From the NCBI RefSeq assembly GCF_003201205.1, contig NZ_QICN01000006.1, forward strand, positions 186,001 to 250,000: 64,000 bases of DNA, given 5' to 3'. Under the pieces are notes generated by a model. That model did not search any database. It worked only from the letters and a program-made list of their open reading frames with translations, and was not told the DNA's origin. Source of the stretch: Sinimarinibacterium flocculans. Lineage in GTDB: Bacteria; Pseudomonadota; Gammaproteobacteria; Nevskiales; Nevskiaceae. The translations under genes were made by a program, and so were the position numbers. The first letter of the stretch is position 1; every line of letters begins with the position of its first letter. Positions 30,079-39,091 of the stretch are shown one piece after another.

Positions 30079-32616
30079 TCAGGATTTGGCCGGCTTGTGG
30101 ACGAACGAAGCCAGTGCCGGCAGCAGGAGAATGGCGCCGAGCATGTTGGCGGTGAACATGAACAACAGCAGCAGGCCCATGTCGATCTGGAACTGCAGCT
30201 CCGACCACAGCCAGGTCAGCACCGAGATACCGAGCGTCGCGCCGGTGAAGATCACCGCCTTGCCGGTGCCGCGCAGCGTCTCGAAGTAGGCCTGGCGCAA
30301 CGGCTGGCCCTCCTTGAGACCGCTGGCGAACACGCCGTAGACGTAGACGCCGTAGTCGACACCGATGCCGACGGCGAGGGCCAGCACCGGCAGCGTGGCC
30401 ACCTTCATGCCGATGTCCAGCGTCGCCATCACGCCGTAGCCGAGCTGCGAGACCAGCGCCAGCGGCAGCACGATGCACAGGATCGCGCGCCAGTCGCGGA
30501 AGGACAGCCACAGCAGCACGAGGATCACCGCATAGACCCAGAGCACGACCTCGGTCTCCTTGTCCTCGACGACCTCGTTGGTCGCCGCCATCACGCCGAC
30601 GTTGCCGGTGGCCAGCGCGAAGTTGACCGGACAGTTCTGGTCCATCGCTTCGTACTCGGCGAGCAGGCGGTCGCGCTCCTGGGCCGCGGTGCGCTGCGCC
30701 TCGGGATCGCCGCCGGTGGCCGCCTCGAGCACGCTGGCGCCGGCGGCCTTGTATGCGCGGAACGCCGCGTACTTGTCGTCGCAGTATTCGGGCGTGACCT
30801 CGGGGTTGCGTGCGAAGAAGTCGGCGCGGTTGGCCTCGTTGAACGCCTTCACCTCGTCGACGATGTGGCTGATCGTGTCGGCCTTGTGGTCCTTGGTGAA
30901 CATGTAGACCGCGAGCGCGTCGCAGTCGTCGTTGAGCAGGCCGGTACTCGTGGGCACCAGCGCGGTCGCCTGCGCCAGCGCATAGCGGTTGCGCGGCAGC
31001 ACCAGCGCATTGAGCCGGCCCTCTGAGAGGCCCTGGTAGACGAGCTTGGCGAAGGTCAGCAGCGACAGCGTCGACTGCACGCCCGGGTTGTTCTCGAGCT
31101 GCCAGGCGAAGCGGTCGATCTGCTCGACGAGCTGGTAGTCGATACAGCCGTTGGGCGGCATCTCCGCGATCACCTTGAAGATGTCGACGGCGATGTCGTA
31201 GTTGTCGGTGATCGCGTTGAAGTCCTGGTTGAAGCGCGAGTCGGGGCGCAGCTCCGGCACGCCCTTGATCGCGTCGCCGATCTTCAGGTCCTTCGCCGCC
31301 CAGAACGACCAGCCGGTGATCGTCGCCGCGACCAGGATGACGCTGATGGCCACCGGCCGGCGGGTCACGCCCGACAGCCACCACCAGCCCTTGTCGAGCA
31401 CGGCGTCGCGCTTGTTCTGGCGCTCGACGAAGGCGTCGACGTCCTTGATCCTGATCATCGTCAGCCAGATCGGCACGAACAGCTTGTTCGCGACGATGAT
31501 GCCGACTCCGCCGAGCACGGCGTTGAGCGACATCTCGCGGATGATCTGGATCTCGATCAGGTAGATCGTCGCGAAGCCGGCGATGTCGGTCAGCAGCGCG
31601 ACCGTACCGGCGATGGCCAGGCGCCGGAAGGTGATCAGCGAGGCATCAAAGCTGTCCTTGCCGGAATGGACTTCGTCGACCCAGGCGTTGACGTACTGCA
31701 CGCCGTGGCTGACCGAGACCGCCAGAACGAGGAAGGGCACGAGGATCGCGAAGGGATCGAGGCCGAAACCGATGGTACGCAGCAGGCCCATCTCCCAGAC
31801 CACGGCGACGATCGACGATGCCAGCGGGATCAGGCCGAGCTTGAACGAGCCGCAGTACAGCCACAGCAGCAGGCCGGTGATGACCAGCGCGAGGAAGAAG
31901 AAGCCGGCGACCTCGAGCGAGGCCTTGGTCATGTCGTCGACGATCTTGGCGAAGCCGATGATCTGGACGCTGATGCCGTCCTTCTCGTACTTCTCGCGCA
32001 GCTCCTCCAGATAGCTGCCGACGGCGCGGTAGTCGAGCTTCTCGCCGGTGGTCGGGTCGATCTCCAGCAGCTCGGTCATGATCATCGCGCCGCGCTGGTC
32101 GTTGGTGACCAGACGGCCGATCACCTGCGCCTTGGCGACGTTGGAGCGCACCTTCTCCAGCACCTCGGGAGTGGGCTGGTAGTCGGGCGGGATGACGGTG
32201 GCCCCGGCAAGGCCGCCCTCGACGTTCTCGACGTAGTTGACGTTGGGCGTGAACAGCGACATCACCCGCGCGCGGTCGACTCCCGGCGTGAAGAACACGT
32301 CGTCGGTCGCCTGCTGCAGCGTGTTCATGAACTCGGGGTTGTAGATGTCGCCGTCTTTCTGGATCAGCGAGAACAGCACCGTGTTGGCGCCGCCGAAGTC
32401 GCGGTAGTACTCGCGGAACTTCTGCATGTACGGATGGTTCAGCGGCACTGCCTTGAGGTAGCCGGCATCCGGCTGCAGGCGCGCGGTCTGCACGAGGAAC
32501 AGCGCCGTGAGGATCAGCAGGATCGTGTGCGTCAGGTGGCGGCGTCCGTAGACGATCGGTTCGACCACCCGCAGGATGCGGTCCGTAATCGGACCGCTGA
32601 TGGCGGCTCCAGCCAT
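30079..32616 (-). CDS. RND-superfamily (MMPL-type) transporter
   Basis: 845 aa with the two-fold RND architecture: one span near residues 29-47, a large periplasmic loop of about 190 residues, five spans at about 235-400 including LVPFLVLAVSVSHGVQYVNAW, then a second periplasmic loop and five spans at about 665-840 including LALAVGIGVDYGVYVYGVFA, where GxGxDYGVY carries the proton-relay Asp. There is no periplasmic adaptor or TolC partner in the cluster, which points to the MMPL/HpnN type that moves lipids or hydrophobic compounds. Neighbours (YCF48-like, DUF1329, DUF1302) form a recurring set with this transporter class. Confidence 0.9.
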   Translation of the reverse strand: MAGAAISGPITDRILRVVEPIVYGRRHLTHTILLILTALFLVQTARLQPDAGYLKAVPLNHPYMQKFREYYRDFGGANTVLFSLIQKDGDIYNPEFMNTLQQATDDVFFTPGVDRARVMSLFTPNVNYVENVEGGLAGATVIPPDYQPTPEVLEKVRSNVAKAQVIGRLVTNDQRGAMIMTELLEIDPTTGEKLDYRAVGSYLEELREKYEKDGISVQIIGFAKIVDDMTKASLEVAGFFFLALVITGLLLWLYCGSFKLGLIPLASSIVAVVWEMGLLRTIGFGLDPFAILVPFLVLAVSVSHGVQYVNAWVDEVHSGKDSFDASLITFRRLAIAGTVALLTDIAGFATIYLIEIQIIREMSLNAVLGGVGIIVANKLFVPIWLTMIRIKDVDAFVERQNKRDAVLDKGWWWLSGVTRRPVAISVILVAATITGWSFWAAKDLKIGDAIKGVPELRPDSRFNQDFNAITDNYDIAVDIFKVIAEMPPNGCIDYQLVEQIDRFAWQLENNPGVQSTLSLLTFAKLVYQGLSEGRLNALVLPRNRYALAQATALVPTSTGLLNDDCDALAVYMFTKDHKADTISHIVDEVKAFNEANRADFFARNPEVTPEYCDDKYAAFRAYKAAGASVLEAATGGDPEAQRTAAQERDRLLAEYEAMDQNCPVNFALATGNVGVMAATNEVVEDKETEVVLWVYAVILVLLWLSFRDWRAILCIVLPLALVSQLGYGVMATLDIGMKVATLPVLALAVGIGVDYGVYVYGVFASGLKEGQPLRQAYFETLRGTGKAVIFTGATLGISVLTWLWSELQFQIDMGLLLLFMFTANMLGAILLLPALASFVHKPAKS

Positions 32617-32640
32617 GGCTCTTTACCCCCTCGAGTGCGG

Positions 32641-33711
32641 TTACGGCAGCGCGATGCGCTGGGCGCCGGCAGTGCCGACCACGATCAGTTCGTCGCCGGC
32701 GGCGACCACCGCGTTCATGTTGTTGTCCGGCGCCACGGGCAGGCGCGTCAGGCGTCCTGAGTCGAGGTCGGCCTGCATGACGTGACCGTTCATGCCCACC
32801 AGCACGACGCGGCCGTCCGCGGTCACCGTGGCGTCGAACAGGCTCTCCACCTGTGCGCTGTCCAGTGCGCGCCAGCCGGCCACCTCGCTGACCGGGCTGG
32901 CGCCGCCGCTGGCGGCATCGGGGTCCAGCTCCGCGTCACGCAGGGCCTGCAGGGCCTCGGCATCGAGCGCTTCGGCGAGATCGATGTCGGCGCTGTGAAA
33001 CGCATTGCCGCGCAGGCCGAAGATCAGCACGCCCTTGTCGCCGGTCGGCAGTGCGCCGAAGAACGAGCCGGTGTACGGCGAGCGCAGACGCTGCCAGCTC
33101 GCGCCGCGATCCTTCGATCGCGCGAGAAAGCCGCGCTCGCCGGCGATCAGCAGCGACCCGTCGCCGAGCGCGACGAGCCGGTACAGGTTCTGCTGGTCCT
33201 CGAAGGTCTCCGATTCGTTCGCGGTCCAGGTCCGGCCGCCGTCGGTCGTCGCCAGCAGCGCGCCGTTGGCGCCGGCCAGCAGGCCGTTGTCGGCATCGAA
33301 GAAGTGCAGGTCGTAGTACGGCCGCGCCCACTGCGGATCGAACTGCAGCAGCGTCCACTCGCGGCCACCGTCGACCGTGCCCAGCAGGGTGCCGTCGTAG
33401 CCGACGGCCCAGCCGCGCTGTCCGTCGAGAAAGTGCAGGCGCGTGAGCGTGGCGTCGACCGGCACGGGCACCTGCTGCCACGCGCTCGCATCGTCGGAGA
33501 GCAGGATGTTGCCGCGCTGGCCGGCGACGACCCAGCGCTCGCCGGCCTTCACCGCGTCCAGCAGCAGGGCCGACGCGGCGCGCGGCGCCATCAGCGCCGG
33601 GCGTGGCTGGCGGGCGTCCTCGTCCGCCGCGCCCTGCGCGGCAACCGCGGGCGGTTGCAGCAGCAGGAAGGCGACGGCGACGGCGCCGACGGAATGGGCG
33701 GATCGACGCAT
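32641..33711 (-). CDS. YCF48/BNR-type beta-propeller periplasmic protein
   Basis: 356 aa from the ATG at 33711, with a signal peptide (VGAVAVAFLLLQPPAVAAQ). Repeating propeller blades are visible: VDGGREWTLLQFD, TDGGRTWTANESE, SKDRGASWQRLRSP, together with the GWAVGYDGTLLGT, GLLAGANGALLAT and LIAGERGFLAR strands. The S/T-x-D-G-G-x-x-W pattern is typical of YCF48/photosystem II assembly-like and BNR proteins. It lies between the RND transporter and DUF1329 genes in one leftward operon and is probably a periplasmic partner of that transporter. Confidence 0.85.
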   Translation of the reverse strand: MRRSAHSVGAVAVAFLLLQPPAVAAQGAADEDARQPRPALMAPRAASALLLDAVKAGERWVVAGQRGNILLSDDASAWQQVPVPVDATLTRLHFLDGQRGWAVGYDGTLLGTVDGGREWTLLQFDPQWARPYYDLHFFDADNGLLAGANGALLATTDGGRTWTANESETFEDQQNLYRLVALGDGSLLIAGERGFLARSKDRGASWQRLRSPYTGSFFGALPTGDKGVLIFGLRGNAFHSADIDLAEALDAEALQALRDAELDPDAASGGASPVSEVAGWRALDSAQVESLFDATVTADGRVVLVGMNGHVMQADLDSGRLTRLPVAPDNNMNAVVAAGDELIVVGTAGAQRIALP

Positions 33712-33731
33712 CGGCAGTTCTCCGCAGCGGT

Positions 33732-35279
33732 TCAGCGGCTTTGCGCCCGGCGCGACAGGCCGTTGGGCGCGAAGTCCTTGTCCGCGTAGTCGATCTTGAA
33801 GTCGCTGATGCGGTCCTCGTTCTGCAGCGCAGTGACGAAGTAGCGGCCGCTCTGCAGGTCGTAGATGATTTCCGGGATGCCGGTGACCGTCGGCACGAAC
33901 GGCACCGTCAGCAACTGCGCCTCCTGCACCTTCCACAGCTGGTCGCGGTTGTCGTAGCAGTCGACCACGGCGACGGCCCACGAATCCTCGTCGATGTAGA
34001 AGCGGCGCTTCTTGAACTGGTGGCGCAGGCCGTCGCGCAGCGTCGCCTCGACGATCCAGACGCGGTGCAGTTCGTAGCGCGACAGGTTCTGGTTGATGTG
34101 CCCGGGCCGGATGATGTCGGCGTACTTGATCAGCGGCGCGTTGATCAGGAAGGAGTTGTAGGCGATGTACTTCTCCTGCTTGCCGATCAGCTTCCAGTCG
34201 TAGCGGTCGAGCGCGCCGTTGAACATGTCGACCTGGTCGTTGAACTGTTCGCCGTCGGTGCCGATATACGGATTGTCGTAGCCCACGTCCGGCGCACGGT
34301 TCACGCGACCCAGGCCCGGGTTGTAGATCCACGCATCACGGCCGCTGCCACCGGCGCCGGAGGTTTCGTGCACCAGCGTCAGCTGGCCGGCGACGCGCGG
34401 CGGCGACAGCACTTCCGAGAGGTAGTACAGCAGGATCTTGGTGCCCGGCGCCGGCTCTTCGAGGTTGGCGTACTTGAACTTCACGTCCTCGACCAGCTTG
34501 GAGATCTTGAAGCTGCCGTCGAGCTTGACGATCGCCTGGTTGTTGAAGCGGCGCACCGCACTGCCGCGGAAGCGCATCTTGTGGTTCCACAGGACCTCGG
34601 CGCCGCTCTTCGGAATCGGGAACGGAAAGCCGAGCACCGCGTCCTTGATCTCGTCGGTGCCGATCAGCTCTGCGCTGCTGGCATTCTTGATCGTGGCCTG
34701 CTCGACCTCGGCCGGGAAATAGGCGGTACGCAGGGTCGGGTAAACGATCATCCGGTACGAGGGGTACTTGGCAAACATCGCCTTGTGACCCTCGGTGAGC
34801 TTGTCGGCATGCTCGGCGAGGTTGTCCTTGGTGATGATGAACTGCGGTGCCTCGTACTGCCCGCCGCCGCCGATCTGCTCGCGCTGCTTGTGCGCCAGCG
34901 CCTGCTCGCTTGCCGGCAGCTTGGCGATGATCGCGTCGACCTGCTTGTCGACCGCCGGGTAGTCCTTGATCTCGAAGCTGTCGAGATACTTGAGCAGGGC
35001 GTCGAAGTCGGCCGGGCTCTTCTTGCGCACGTCCTCGAACTGCTGACGCAGCGCTTCGAGGGTTGCCGGCGTCTGCTTGCGGATGGTGTCGTCGAAGTAC
35101 TTGCCACCGACCCACTCGGGAATGCTGCCGTCGCTGTTGCCGGCGCGCTGGGCGCCGACAGCGGTCAGGTCCTTGCCGAGCTTGGCCGCTTCCTCGGCCG
35201 TCGCCTTGGCAAACGCGCCCGACGTCATGCCCAGACCGGCTGCCGTCAGCAGCGTCATCCACCATCTTGCGTTACGCAT
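33732..35279 (-). CDS. DUF1329 family outer-membrane-associated protein
   Basis: 515 aa with a signal peptide (LLTAAGLGMTSGAFA) and a strong AAGGAG ribosome-binding site. Hallmarks of DUF1329: EEAAKLGKDLTAVGAQRAGNSDGSIPEW at the mature N-terminus (shown as the conserved start), GFPFPIPKSGAEVLWNH (about 208), NPGLGRVNRAPDVGYDNP (about 305), DRYDWKLIGKQEKYIAYNS and RRFYIDEDSWAVAVVDCYDNRDQLWKVQE near the end. The family has an LolB/LolA-like lipid-binding character and usually sits next to DUF1302. It is likely exported and interacts with hydrophobic compounds. A paralogue lies at 44086-45441. Confidence 0.9.
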   Translation of the reverse strand: MRNARWWMTLLTAAGLGMTSGAFAKATAEEAAKLGKDLTAVGAQRAGNSDGSIPEWVGGKYFDDTIRKQTPATLEALRQQFEDVRKKSPADFDALLKYLDSFEIKDYPAVDKQVDAIIAKLPASEQALAHKQREQIGGGGQYEAPQFIITKDNLAEHADKLTEGHKAMFAKYPSYRMIVYPTLRTAYFPAEVEQATIKNASSAELIGTDEIKDAVLGFPFPIPKSGAEVLWNHKMRFRGSAVRRFNNQAIVKLDGSFKISKLVEDVKFKYANLEEPAPGTKILLYYLSEVLSPPRVAGQLTLVHETSGAGGSGRDAWIYNPGLGRVNRAPDVGYDNPYIGTDGEQFNDQVDMFNGALDRYDWKLIGKQEKYIAYNSFLINAPLIKYADIIRPGHINQNLSRYELHRVWIVEATLRDGLRHQFKKRRFYIDEDSWAVAVVDCYDNRDQLWKVQEAQLLTVPFVPTVTGIPEIIYDLQSGRYFVTALQNEDRISDFKIDYADKDFAPNGLSRRAQSR

Positions 35280-35346
35280 GTCGCACTCCTTTGTTGCAGG
35301 CCTTCAAGCCGCGCGATGCCATCCCGGCACCCGCGCCATCCGGATC

Positions 35347-37551
35347 TCAGAATGTGTATGAAACGGCGAACCCGGCGAAATCCTTGTCGCGGTAGCCGTT
35401 GACGGTGCCGCCGTCGGCCCAGCCCTGGTAGAACAGCTGCGCACCGAGTCGCTGGGTGATCTCGATGTCGGTGCCGACCTGCCACAGCATCGTGCCTTCG
35501 ATGAAGTTCTGGTTCGGACTGATGGCAACGCCGTAGACATCGTGCGACCAGACCAGCTGCGGCTTGAACGTCCAGCCGAAGATCACGTTGTTGTATTCCA
35601 TGCGCACGATGAAGCGATAACCCGTGGCGAAGTCGTCGGCAAAGCCGTCGCGCTGCTGGGTCGGGTTCAGGCGCTGGGTCGGCTTGACGCCGGGGTCGCC
35701 GACATCACCGGTGCCGTCGGCGCCGGGACTGTAGTGGGTGTTGTCGTAGTCGCCGCCCTCGAACTGCAGGACGTTGCGGTCCGGCATGTCGGTGACCCAG
35801 GTGAAGCCGGCCTCGGCGATCAGCTGCACCTGCTCGGCGCCGATCGGGTTCTCGCTGCTGCCGAAGATGCGGATGCCGGTGAAGTCCATCTGCACGACAT
35901 TGAGCCGCTCGTAGCCGCGGATCAGCTGGTTCGGGGTGACCCGATCCCAGCCGCGGTAGGCCATCAGATAGCTCGGCACGGCGACGGCGCGTGGCGGCAG
36001 CGCGAAGTTGGTCGTCAAGTTTGCGCCGACCTGAGTGAGCAGATTGATCGTGCGCGGGGAGGTCAGTAGGGCAAGCGCCGTCGTCGGTTCAAGGCCCAGT
36101 GCCAGCAGGCCACCGAGGGTCAGGTCGCTGACGGTGCCCGCGCCCAGCACGATCTCGTTCTCGGGCAGGGCCGGCTGCAGTGCGGTGAACACCACGTCAG
36201 TGATCTGCACCTGCACGGGCAGGTTGGGGCGATAGGCGACCTCGCCGGCGAGCGACCACTTGCCGACCGTGGTGTTGAAGCTCACGCCATAGAGCTGGAT
36301 GTCCTCGGGGTAGTCGAGGAAGATCCGTGAGCTGTCGATCGGCGCCGGTTCGAGTCCGTTCGGGGTCAGGCGCATGCCGTCACAGTCTGCGATGGCCTGC
36401 AGCACATCGGTTGTCGTGTCCTGCACGCACGTGGCGTCGGCGGCGTACATGCTCAGGTAGGGAAGGCGGCTGTGGTAGTTCAGCGCGTAAAAGCCGAACT
36501 CGGTGCTGATGTCGGCGGCGTACCAGGTCAGCTTGACGCCGAACTGGCCGGCGTCGCTGGGTTCGCCTTCGCTCTGGCCGACCGGCACGGTCACCGAGGT
36601 GTCGGAGATCAACGCGCCGATGCCGGGCAGGCGCTGCAGGCCGTCCGGGTCCTCGTGGAACTGGCCCAGCGACAGCATCGCGTAGTCACGGCCGATCACA
36701 TCAAAGGGCGCAAAGAACGCGCCGCCCTTGGGCACCTCGACGCCATCCCAGGCGAGCAGGTAGATCAGATCCAGCGCCAGGCTGTCGCCGATCGTCGTCG
36801 ACAGCACCGCGGCCGGGGTGGTCTGGAACACCGCGGCGATCTGGGTGCCCGGCTGGTACAGATAGCGGGCGTCCGGTGCATTGATCTCGCTGAGGCTGTT
36901 CAGTGCGATCAGCGTCGACTCGCCCCAGCGGATGGTCTGGTAGCCGAGCGTCGCGACGAACTCGCGATCAAGCGCCTCGAACACCGTGCTGACCAGCAGA
37001 TTGCCGATCGTGAAGTCGTGACCGACGCTGCCGCGCACGCTGTCGTTCCGCGGTGTGCGCGCGGGCTGGAAGGTCGTATCCGGATGGAACTCGTCGAAGT
37101 CGTCGTTGACCGGATCGAAGAACAGTGTGCCGCCGGCCTTGAACACCCACTCGCCCCAGGTCAGCGACAGCTCGCTGCGGACCTTGGAGACCGCCGCCAC
37201 GACGTCGCCCTGGTCGTAGTTGAGATTGCCGTCGTCCTTGTTGAGGCCGAAGTGCGCGCCCGGCGCATCGACCAGCTTCTGGTTCAGCGAGGCGTTCTCG
37301 TTGAATGTCAGGCAGGCGTCGTTCACCGCGCTGCCGCACAGCGTCGGATCGAGGTTGTTCTTGTCGATCAGGGCGGGGTTGCGCTCATCGACGCGCCAGG
37401 AGGCGCCGAACGAGGCGCGGGTCTTCAGGTCGCCGAAGATCTCGCCGTACTCGAATCTGAACGCCTGCGCCGGCGTCGCCATACCCAAGCCGGCCAGCGC
37501 CGCCAGCGCCCAGTGACGGATATCGGCACGGACAGTCCGCGTGTTGCGCAT
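35347..37551 (-). CDS. DUF1302 family outer-membrane protein
   Basis: 734 aa from the ATG at 37551 (GGAGCG upstream). A signal peptide (ALAALAGLGMATPAQA) is followed by FRFEYGEIFGDLKTRASFGASWRV, the conserved DUF1302 start, and by many alternating strands ending in aromatic GFAVSYTF, typical of a porin-like beta barrel. Segments RWGESTLIALNSLSEINAPDA and FQFEGG-like strands fit the family. DUF1302 and DUF1329 genes co-occur widely, often with an RND transporter, in bacteria that handle sterols, terpenoids or hydrocarbons. This is the first gene of the leftward transporter operon, so it would be the outer-membrane component. Confidence 0.88.
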   Translation of the reverse strand: MRNTRTVRADIRHWALAALAGLGMATPAQAFRFEYGEIFGDLKTRASFGASWRVDERNPALIDKNNLDPTLCGSAVNDACLTFNENASLNQKLVDAPGAHFGLNKDDGNLNYDQGDVVAAVSKVRSELSLTWGEWVFKAGGTLFFDPVNDDFDEFHPDTTFQPARTPRNDSVRGSVGHDFTIGNLLVSTVFEALDREFVATLGYQTIRWGESTLIALNSLSEINAPDARYLYQPGTQIAAVFQTTPAAVLSTTIGDSLALDLIYLLAWDGVEVPKGGAFFAPFDVIGRDYAMLSLGQFHEDPDGLQRLPGIGALISDTSVTVPVGQSEGEPSDAGQFGVKLTWYAADISTEFGFYALNYHSRLPYLSMYAADATCVQDTTTDVLQAIADCDGMRLTPNGLEPAPIDSSRIFLDYPEDIQLYGVSFNTTVGKWSLAGEVAYRPNLPVQVQITDVVFTALQPALPENEIVLGAGTVSDLTLGGLLALGLEPTTALALLTSPRTINLLTQVGANLTTNFALPPRAVAVPSYLMAYRGWDRVTPNQLIRGYERLNVVQMDFTGIRIFGSSENPIGAEQVQLIAEAGFTWVTDMPDRNVLQFEGGDYDNTHYSPGADGTGDVGDPGVKPTQRLNPTQQRDGFADDFATGYRFIVRMEYNNVIFGWTFKPQLVWSHDVYGVAISPNQNFIEGTMLWQVGTDIEITQRLGAQLFYQGWADGGTVNGYRDKDFAGFAVSYTF

Positions 37552-37667
37552 GGTCGCTCCCCCGTTCTCTCGCTCTCGCATCTTTTTTCGCTTCGACTTA
37601 TGGGCACCGCCATCCCCGCGACCGTGTCGCGAGGCGGACGTTACTGTGACAGCAATCGATGATAATG

Positions 37668-38720
37668 TCATCCGTTGGCGCCGGCTCGGGCATCGCGTCG
37701 CTTCGCGACCAGCCCGCGCAGCGCGTCGTTGAGCCGCGCGACGATCTCGTCGCCCAGATCTGCGGCGACGGCTGCGGCGCGCTGCTGCAGCGACGCGTCC
37801 ATCTGCGCGACGAGCGGCAGCAGCTGCGGCCACCGGTCGCTGCTGTCCGTCGCCCGTATCAGTGCCGCGAGCACCGTGTCGTCGTGCAGGCCCGGCGCGC
37901 GCGCGAGCCGCACGCGTTCGGCGTCGGGCATTTCGGCGATCAGCGGCAGCAGCTGCGGCCAGAGCTCCTGCGTCTGCGTCAGATCCAGCATGCGCGCGAT
38001 CGACGCGTCGTCCAGCGCGGCGGCGATCGCCGCCATGCGCCGGCGCGGAAGCGGACCGATCGCGTTGATCAGGGCGAGCGCCTCGCCCCACAGCTCGGCG
38101 CCGTGATGCACGGCAACGGCGATCATGTTGCGCAAGCGGTCCGCAGGCAGCATCGCGATCACCGCATCGAGCTGCGCAGGGTCCTCCACGAACAGGCCGA
38201 TGCGCAGCAGTGCCTCGTCGTCCCGCAGGGCATCCAGCACGGCGCGCATCGCCGGTTCGGGCAGGCAGTCGACGAAGCGGCCCATGACGATGTAGGCCTT
38301 GCGTCGCGCCAGTTCGCGCGCGACATCGACGACCCGATCCACCGGTATGCGTTCGAGCAGCTCGCGCACCTGGCGCGGATCGATTTCGATGCACACGTCG
38401 GCGAGAAAGCCGCTCTTGAGGCGTTTGGCGATGTCGACCGCGCGCTCGACCGGCAGCTGTCCGGCGATGCGGGCGCACAGCAATGCTCCGAGCGCCTTCT
38501 CGGCGATCACGGCGGCGAGCGGCGTCGGCAGCAGCTTGGTCGCGGCGGCGACGCGGCCGAACAGGTGGGCGTCGGCGTCGAAGAGGACGGCCGTCGCGCG
38601 CTCCCGCAGCGCGCGGATGGCCGGAACGTCGACCTTGTCCAGGTAGGACAGCGCTTCGGGGGCGCAGCCCAGCGTGAGGGCCAGCTTCTGGATTTCCGCG
38701 TGATGCGCGAGGCCGGACAT
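37668..38720 (-). CDS. Helical-repeat protein of unknown function
   Basis: 350 aa, all-helical and without signal peptide. Internal repeats are visible: ELWPQLLPLIAEMPD (about residues 253-267) and DRWPQLLPLVAQMDA (about 297-311), with related units built on xxVVDVARELARR, PAxLDAVIAMLPADRLRNMI and LLERIPVDRVVDVA. The pattern of paired helices with DR(V/L)xD resembles the MgtE-N/superhelical repeat class. I do not recognise a function. It lies 10 bp after the 72-aa gene and reads into the DUF1302 promoter region, so it may be part of the same regulon. Confidence 0.7.
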   Translation of the reverse strand: MSGLAHHAEIQKLALTLGCAPEALSYLDKVDVPAIRALRERATAVLFDADAHLFGRVAAATKLLPTPLAAVIAEKALGALLCARIAGQLPVERAVDIAKRLKSGFLADVCIEIDPRQVRELLERIPVDRVVDVARELARRKAYIVMGRFVDCLPEPAMRAVLDALRDDEALLRIGLFVEDPAQLDAVIAMLPADRLRNMIAVAVHHGAELWGEALALINAIGPLPRRRMAAIAAALDDASIARMLDLTQTQELWPQLLPLIAEMPDAERVRLARAPGLHDDTVLAALIRATDSSDRWPQLLPLVAQMDASLQQRAAAVAADLGDEIVARLNDALRGLVAKRRDARAGANG

Positions 38721-38730
38721 GGTGCGGAAC

Positions 38731-38949
38731 CTACGGCAGCAGGATCTTGCGCACCGGCCCGCGCAGCAGCATCGGCAGATGCGCCAGTGCCGCGTCGAAC
38801 GCCTGTGCCAGCAGGGCCTGCTGGCGCTGCCGGGCCTTGCGGACGGCCGCGGCGAGCGCCTGCTGTTCGGCGGCGTCGAGCGCGTCGAGTCCCGCTATCG
38901 GCGCGCCGCCGAGTTCTTCACCCAGCGTTCGCACGCTTGCTTGAGCCAT
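38731..38949 (-). CDS. Small helical protein of unknown function
   Basis: 72 aa from the ATG at 38949, preceded by AGGAGA at 9 nt; a longer start at 39003 lacks a good site. The sequence is almost entirely helical and Ala/Gln-rich: LDALDAAEQQALAAAVRKARQ then QALLAQAFDAALAHLP and a basic PVRKILLP end. It is upstream of, and probably co-transcribed with, the helical-repeat protein. No family recognised; polyhydroxyalkanoate-granule or gas-vesicle-type small proteins were considered without specific motif support. Confidence 0.55.
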   Translation of the reverse strand: MAQASVRTLGEELGGAPIAGLDALDAAEQQALAAAVRKARQRQQALLAQAFDAALAHLPMLLRGPVRKILLP

Positions 38950-39091
38950 CCCGCCAGTCTCCTGTGCACGCGGGCCGGGACCGGGTCTGCGCCCGTCGGC
39001 CATCGATCATGCGGCAGGCTAGCAACCGTGGGCGCACCGCGGCATTGACCGGTCCGCCAGCGACAATGTCACGATGGCAGGCGCGGCCCGA

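Noticed and set aside
37600-37660. CRP site TGTGA-N6 upstream of DUF1302
   Set aside because: TGTGAcagcaaTCGAT has only one good half; too weak to list, although the region probably holds the DUF1302 promoter.
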